DNA of 64,000 nucleotides from Ctenosaura bakeri (taxonomy: Eukaryota > Chordata > Lepidosauria > Squamata > Iguanidae). Positions 59,030 through 64,000 of this stretch are shown here, piece by piece; position 1 is the first letter of the stretch; each line of letters starts with the position of its first letter. The translations under genes and the position numbers were made by a program. Under the pieces are notes generated by a model that was not told the DNA's origin, ran no database searches, and was given only the letters and a program-made list of their open reading frames with translations. Location: the NCBI GenBank assembly GCA_948474755.1, contig CAOLHI010000968.1, positions 248,001-312,000 of the forward strand, given 5' to 3'.

Positions 59030-59945
59030 TTTATGTTCTACAAAAGTTAAAAATATAATTGAATCATCAATAAAATTAAACAAAGTTAAAAGTTAAAAAA
59101 AATTAAACCCATTAAAAAGAATAACAAATATAAACAACAGAGCACATGAAAGGCCATTTCCCCTATGCTCACAAAAGCTTACCAAAATGAAAAAGTCTTC
59201 ACCTGCCCGCTAGGAGAACACATCTTAAGAAGGGAGTTCCACAACCTGGGAGTGACCATGAAGAATGAAGGCCTTCTCCCATGTTCCTACCAGATGTCCC
59301 TGTGAAGGTCTTGGGACAGAGAGAAGGGCCTCCCCAAAAGATCTCAAGACATTTGCAGACTTATATAGGAAGATGTAGTCCTTTTGATAACCTTGACCTG
59401 AGCCATATAGGGCTTTTAGGTTCTAACCGGCATTTTGAGTTGTGCCTGGAAGCAGACCAGCAGCCAGTGGAGCTGTTGCAATGGGGAACTGTGGGCTCCT
59501 TGAAATCAGCCCTCATTGACAATTGTCTGCAGCTGTTTGGACCAGCTGAAGTTACCAAAACATGCTTCAAAGGCAGCTCTGCATACAGCATGTTACAGTA
59601 ATGCAAACAAGATTTAGCTAAAGCAAGTGTCGCTGTGGCCAGATCCAGCATCTCAGTGAATGGACACTGCTGGTGCACAAACCTTAACTATATGAATGCA
59701 TTGCTGGACTCTGCTGAAACCTGGGCTTCCAGGCTCAGGGTTGAGACCAGAAAAACACCCAAATTGTGAACCTGCATTTTCTGGGGAAGTATAATCCCAT
59801 TCAGCATAGGAGGAATCATATTCCCTGATCAGCCTTTTGACTGACCATGAGCACCTCCATTCTCCCTGGGTTAAGCTTCAATTTGTTCACTTTCATCCAG
59901 TCTTTTACTGATGACAGGCAATGGTTTAGAACTAAGACAGCTTAT
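59030..59945 (-). mobile_element. L2-type LINE 3' UTR, antisense, long copy
   Basis: Plus-strand AGAAGGGAGTTCCACAACCT, GCCATATAGGGCTTTTAGGT, GGCATTTTGAGTTGTGCCTG, GCAGCCAGTGGAGCTGTTGC and CTCCATTCTCCCTGGGTTAA are the reverse of a characteristic reptile LINE 3' region. About 0.9 kb is kept. L2 is my best assignment; CR1-related elements share some of this text. Confidence 0.65.
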
Positions 59946-61694
59946 TTATGTCTTAATTTATGTAAAACAATTTAACATTTAAAATGATATTAAATAATTT
60001 TGGCAAACCAAAACATATTAAATAATTGAGCAAGTTAAAACAGTTTAAAAGAGTGGTATATGAACTTGGGCCCATTGTACTATTAGAAATACAACAGAGG
60101 ACCAGCATAAGCAGTAATAGTGATGGCCTGGAAAGTGCCCTATGGCCTAACACTGACACTGTGTAGGTCCTGGGGAAATCCCCCATGTATAGTGCATGTT
60201 GCAAAACCATAAACATAACTATAGACATTAAAAGGTCTAATCATGCTCCCCCACCCCCTCCCCACTCTGGGTTGCTGTATTATCTGGTTAGCCAGATTCT
60301 CCACATGCCCATTTGCATGATCTACCAGCCCAGAAGCAGTTCCTGCCCCCTTTCTAACCCTTGTCTCTGTGACATCACAGGGACTCATCCCTGTAACATG
60401 ATAGGGATTTTGGCCATTGAGTGGGAATGGGATGCTGTTGACCTGGCACTGACTGTGAATTTGCTACCAGGTTCTGAGTCTTGATGATGACAAATAAAAC
60501 TGAGCAATTTGGGAGGAAGTTGTCTGATGGATAGAGCTACTAATTCAGAACTATGCCAGTCCCTGAGATTTCAGGACAAAAATTTGAGACCTAGGGACCT
60601 TGTTATGTGACATGGATCTACAGGGCATTAGAAGGGTGATGTTACAAGATCTGATGATATCTTTAAGCATAATACATTATTCTTCAACCACAGTTACACA
60701 GAATATGCATTAAAATAGAAAACAAATTGTCTGGCAAATGAGAAAAATATATGGACATACACATACACAAAACAGTGGTCTTGCCCTGAGATTCCTCCCT
60801 TTTGCCCTGATGACAGAGAAGAGGGTCCGGGCCCTGAGTTCTGACTACACTATAGATGATTCATCTTTTCTGATACAGATATGAACTGATATCAACTGTG
60901 AATTCATTATGATAATTAGAGGACTCTTCTGGTTGTTCTCTGACCTGCAGATTGCCATCTGCTATGCAAAAATGAGCCAACTGCCCCCCAGTTCAGGAGG
61001 ACCACTTAGGCTTCATCACTGTATTCTGTAGGCTGAGAATTGTCTTCTGGATTCTTTTATAAACCCATGTGGTCTTCCGCCAACCCAATCCTAGCCATTT
61101 AGTTAAATAAGTCCCACTTTTTTCACTGATGCATCCCAGACTGCATGCCTGTGCAGATACGTGGGAACAAACTTTAGTGGTGATTTCCCGGTTTTACCTC
61201 TATAAAAAGGAATAAGCTGCATTAAAAACACACACAAAACCTTTTCCATCTGCCTCTTGCTCATATATAAATAGTTGTAGACGTAAAAAGGACTAATCAG
61301 CAGCTAGCTCTCCAGACTCTTAAGTGACCAAGCCTCAGGGTTTGTAGGAGGAAATAAATAGAAGAGAAGGGAAATATGAAGAACTAAATTTTCACAGATA
61401 ATTAAGCTGACTTACACAATTATGGATATCCATTAGTTATGACAGAATACAAAGGTAAGCCGTTGCAGTACTGTTTTACACTAAAGAAGGATCCTTCAGG
61501 TACAGGAGTCTGAAAGAACAGTTATTCAAATGTTCATTATTCAGTGCTGAAAAGAGCATGTGCACAAGAGGGTTTCTTTTCCTTTTCTTAAAGATCAAAC
61601 ATCTTGAAGAGGAAGTACAAAAAAAGATGCTATGAATCAGCTCTGGATTGGCAGTCAGCCCAAATAACTCTGCAAATAGCAATCTGCAACCCTG
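59946..61694. other. Intron, nothing recognised
   Basis: 1.7 kb without recognised exons, repeats or RNA genes. Confidence 0.5.
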
Positions 61695-61888
61695 TGTTGT
61701 TGTTGCTGTTGTTATGTGCCTTCAAGTCATTTCTGACTTATGGAGGGCCTAAGGCAAACCTATCATAAGGTTTTCTGGTTCTGAGAGTGTGTGATGCACC
61801 CAAGGTCACCCAGTGGGCTTCCATGATTGAGCAAGGAATTGAACCCTGGGCTCCAGGATCGTAGTTCAGTGCTCAAACCACTACACCA
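61695..61888 (-). mobile_element. CORE/MIR-like tRNA SINE, minus
   Basis: GTTGTTGTTGCTGTTGTTAT, TTCTGACTTATGGAGGGCCT, CCCAAGGTCACCCAGTGGGC (CORE), GAATTGAACCCTGGGCTCC and AAACCACTACACCA. The last few head bases are lost. Confidence 0.92.
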
Positions 61889-62289
61889 AAAGGGTGGTGT
61901 TTAAAGCGATGGTGTCCACTCTCAGTCTGGGCAGTCAGCCAAAGGATTAGAAGCATACAGCAGCAGCTCTTTCAGCAACGTGATTCCTTATTTTACTCTA
62001 GAAATGAAACAGACTCAAAGCAAATATGAAGCAGACAACAAGTCCCAGCAATATGTATAAATCAAGACTAGGGATGGGCCAACTGAATCCTCGAATCCTG
62101 GGCAAGGATTCGAGATTCAGGAATCTGAATCCTGGCGCCAAGACAGCGAATCAAATCTTTCAAATCCACCAACCAAGTTTGTTTTTTACTTTTTAAAATT
62201 GGCACCTCTGATTGGCCAGTGGGCCCCTGGGTGGGCAAAAATCATGGCATAAAGCCATGTGCGCATGCTGGAGGCTGCCTGTGCTTGCT

Positions 62290-63550
62290 GGCTCATGCCA
62301 CCTGTGTCTGCTGGGGCTGCCTGCCTGTGTCCGCTCGTGCTGCCTGTGCCTGTGGCTGACTCCCTCTGCAAGGTAATATAATTATTCTACAGTTCTCCCC
62401 AGCAGCTATGGCGTGGCCGAGATGGCTGGTGTCCCTCAGGAGCAGCCATGACTGGCCATCGCCCACAGAGAGGAAGGCTGGCAGCTCTCTCTATCACATG
62501 GCTGGACCTGCTCTGCCCCCGTGTGCTTTCCTGAGATCTCTGGCAGCCCTCCAAGGTGGCAATCACAGAGCGGATTAGCTCCGTCCCTGCAATTGCTGCC
62601 CGGAAGGGATGCCACCGATCTCAGCAAAGTGTCCAAGGCCAGAGTGACCTGGGCCAGGTGATTGCTGCCCATTCAACCTTGCTCACTTTACTCAGATCAT
62701 GGGCGTCCCTTCCAGGTGGCGATCACAACAACAGAGTTATCCCACCCCACAATCGCCCACCGAGGGGGATCCATGATCTGAGGAAAACAGCAAGGCTGGA
62801 ATGGTTGGGGAAAGCCTGGCTGAGGTCACTCCAGCCCTGTCCACTTTGCTCAAATCACGGGTGTTCCTTCTGAGCGATAATCACAGGGTAGGTAGACTCT
62901 TTCCCACAATCGCTGCCTGAAAGGGAGGCTGGCAATCTGAGCAAAGTGCACGAGGCCTGAGGTGCCACACCTGCTTTGCTCGGATTGTGGGTGTCCCTTC
63001 TTGGCAGTGGTCGCGGGGTTGGTTAGACTCTTTCCCATGATCACCGCCTGGAAGGGAGGCTGGCGATCTGTGGAAAGCAGGTGAGGACTGAGCTGCCTTG
63101 CCCGCTTTGCTCAAATCACAGCTGTCCCTTCTGGGCAGTGGTTGCCAGGCTGGTTAGACCCTTTCCCATGACCAGCACCTGGAAGGGAGGCTGGCAATCT
63201 GAGGAAATCAAGCAAGGACTGAGCTGCTTTGCCTGCTTTGCTTGGATCATGACCGTCCCTTCCAGGCAACGGTCACAGGGTTGGTTAGGCACTTTCCTGA
63301 GATCACCATCTGGAAGGGAGGCCAGTGATCTGAGCAAAGTAGTTGAGGTCTGAGCTGCCTCGCCCACTTTGCTCAGATCACAGGTGTCCCTTCTTGGCGG
63401 CAGTCTTGGGGTTGGTTAGGTGCTTTCCCGAGATCACCGCCTGGAAGGAAGGCTGGCTATCTGAGCAGGGCTGCCTATATCCACTGGGGCTGCCTGCCTA
63501 TGTCTGCTCCTGCTGCCTGTCCCCATGGCTGCCTCCTTCTGCAAGGTAAT
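62290..63550. repeat. Direct repeats (about 82 bp) bracketing the array segment
   Basis: 62290-62373 and 63468-63550 are diverged copies of one segment (CTGGGGCTGCCTGCCTGTGT ... CTCCCTCTGCAAGGTAAT versus ... CTCCTTCTGCAAGGTAAT). Copy A holds this segment once (reverse, around 20668-20760). The array segment thus sits between a duplicated stretch. Confidence 0.8.
62545..63470. repeat. 131-bp tandem array inside hAT copy B
   Basis: The landmark CTTTGCTCAGATCA recurs with changes at about 62686, 62843, 62973, 63104, 63235 and 63366: spacings 157, 130, 131, 131, 131. Each unit also has TGGAAGGGAGGCTGGC and a TTGGTTAGxCxCTTTCCC segment. About seven units, the first ones most diverged. Confidence 0.9.
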
Positions 63551-63865
63551 AATCTCTATTCTTTTAACTTAAGAGTTATGTACTTCATGTAGTAGATGAA
63601 CATGTCAATTGCATTTGTATCTTCTTAATAAAAAGTATGATTATGTTTTCCTGAACTGAAAATGATTGTTTAATTTGTTTTTAATTAAACAAAGATGTCA
63701 AATTCTGCTTCAAAAACACTTTTCAGTAGAAGTGCTGTCTTTCCCTTGCTTTTTAAACCTTTTTTTTTTTAAAGGATTCAAAATATTTGAGATTCATGGA
63801 TTCCCAGAACCTTCCAGGGATTCATAGTTGGAAAATTCTGGATTCATCCCATCCCTAATCATGAC

Positions 63866-64000
63866 AGTCAATACAACCCTAAGTCAGTGGCATGACAGGA
63901 GAAACAGGCAGAGACACAGCAGGAGAAATGGTCAGTTAATCACTGACAAGTTCTGGAGGAGAATGGCTCAGCTTTTATAGGTTCAGAGATCAGTGCAGCT
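63866..64000. other. Intron to window end
   Basis: No feature recognised. Confidence 0.5.

Larger units (their letters stand above)
62069..63857 (+). mobile_element. Non-autonomous hAT element, copy B, 1789 bp
   Basis: The ends TAGGGATGG and CCATCCCTA are perfect inverted repeats. The flanks ATCAAGAC (62061-62068) and ATCATGAC (63858-63865) match at 7 of 8 bases. The left end (CCAACTGAATCCTCGAATCC) and right end (ATTCTGGATTCATCCCATCC) are those of copy A at 20352-21243 in opposite orientation. No transposase. It is twice as long as copy A because of a segment (about 62374-63550) carrying a 131-bp array. Confidence 0.9.

Noticed and set aside
62545..63470. CRISPR-like or satellite array
   Set aside because: Units are contiguous with no unique spacers, and they lie within a bounded hAT element in a vertebrate intron.
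49042..64000. Search for the next ANKS1B exon (end of SAM2)
   Set aside because: No open segment with a GHRKRIL-type helix and flanking splice sites was seen; it is probably beyond the window.

Overview
The window is vertebrate nuclear DNA, AT-rich and almost entirely intronic. It carries degraded CR1/L3-, L2- and L1-type LINEs, CORE/MIR-like tRNA SINEs, SINEs with a 5S rRNA-derived head, non-autonomous hAT elements and solo LTRs. That mixture points to a lepidosaurian reptile, most likely a squamate; this is an inference from repeat content, not a species identification.

Host gene: two short coding exons on the + strand belong to one gene. Exon 32382-32480 (33 codons) encodes the C-terminal half of a first SAM domain. 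Exon 48889-49041 (51 codons) encodes most of a second SAM domain. Both are phase 0 at both ends and the intron between them is about 16.4 kb. The translation matches the tandem SAM region of ANKS1B (AIDA-1/EB-1), a neuronal postsynaptic scaffold, and fits this better than the paralogue ANKS1A. No other exon, no promoter and no RNA gene was recognised, so the rest is read as introns of this one gene.

Layout: 1-11 kb is intron with L2, L1 and tRNA-SINE fragments. At 11.15-12.87 kb two solo LTRs lie 335 bp apart; the second is very GC-rich and holds a 147-codon open frame. At 19.3-22.5 kb a CR1-like LINE is split by a 2.4 kb insertion that includes an 892 bp hAT element. At 24.0-27.8 kb a CR1/L3-like LINE is interrupted by a SINE, an 869 bp solo LTR and another SINE. 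At 29.5-31.4 kb lies a long degraded L2 copy, followed by a 279 bp hAT element and the first exon. At 43.4-47.3 kb are L1, 5S-SINE and L2 copies, followed by the second exon at 48.9 kb. At 52.5-53.3 kb is a young CR1 3' end on the minus strand with an intact 239-codon frame. From 54 to 64 kb there are L2-like 3' ends, SINEs, a foldback element, a C-rich hAT element and a second, 1.8 kb copy of the 20.35 kb hAT family carrying a 131 bp tandem array.

The best candidates for something undescribed are the hAT family, whose two copies carry different internal tandem arrays at different internal sites, and the GC-rich LTR with its open frame. No new host system was found. Several element boundaries are supported by target-site duplications and terminal inverted repeats read directly from the sequence; family names rest on recognition and were not checked by a database search.
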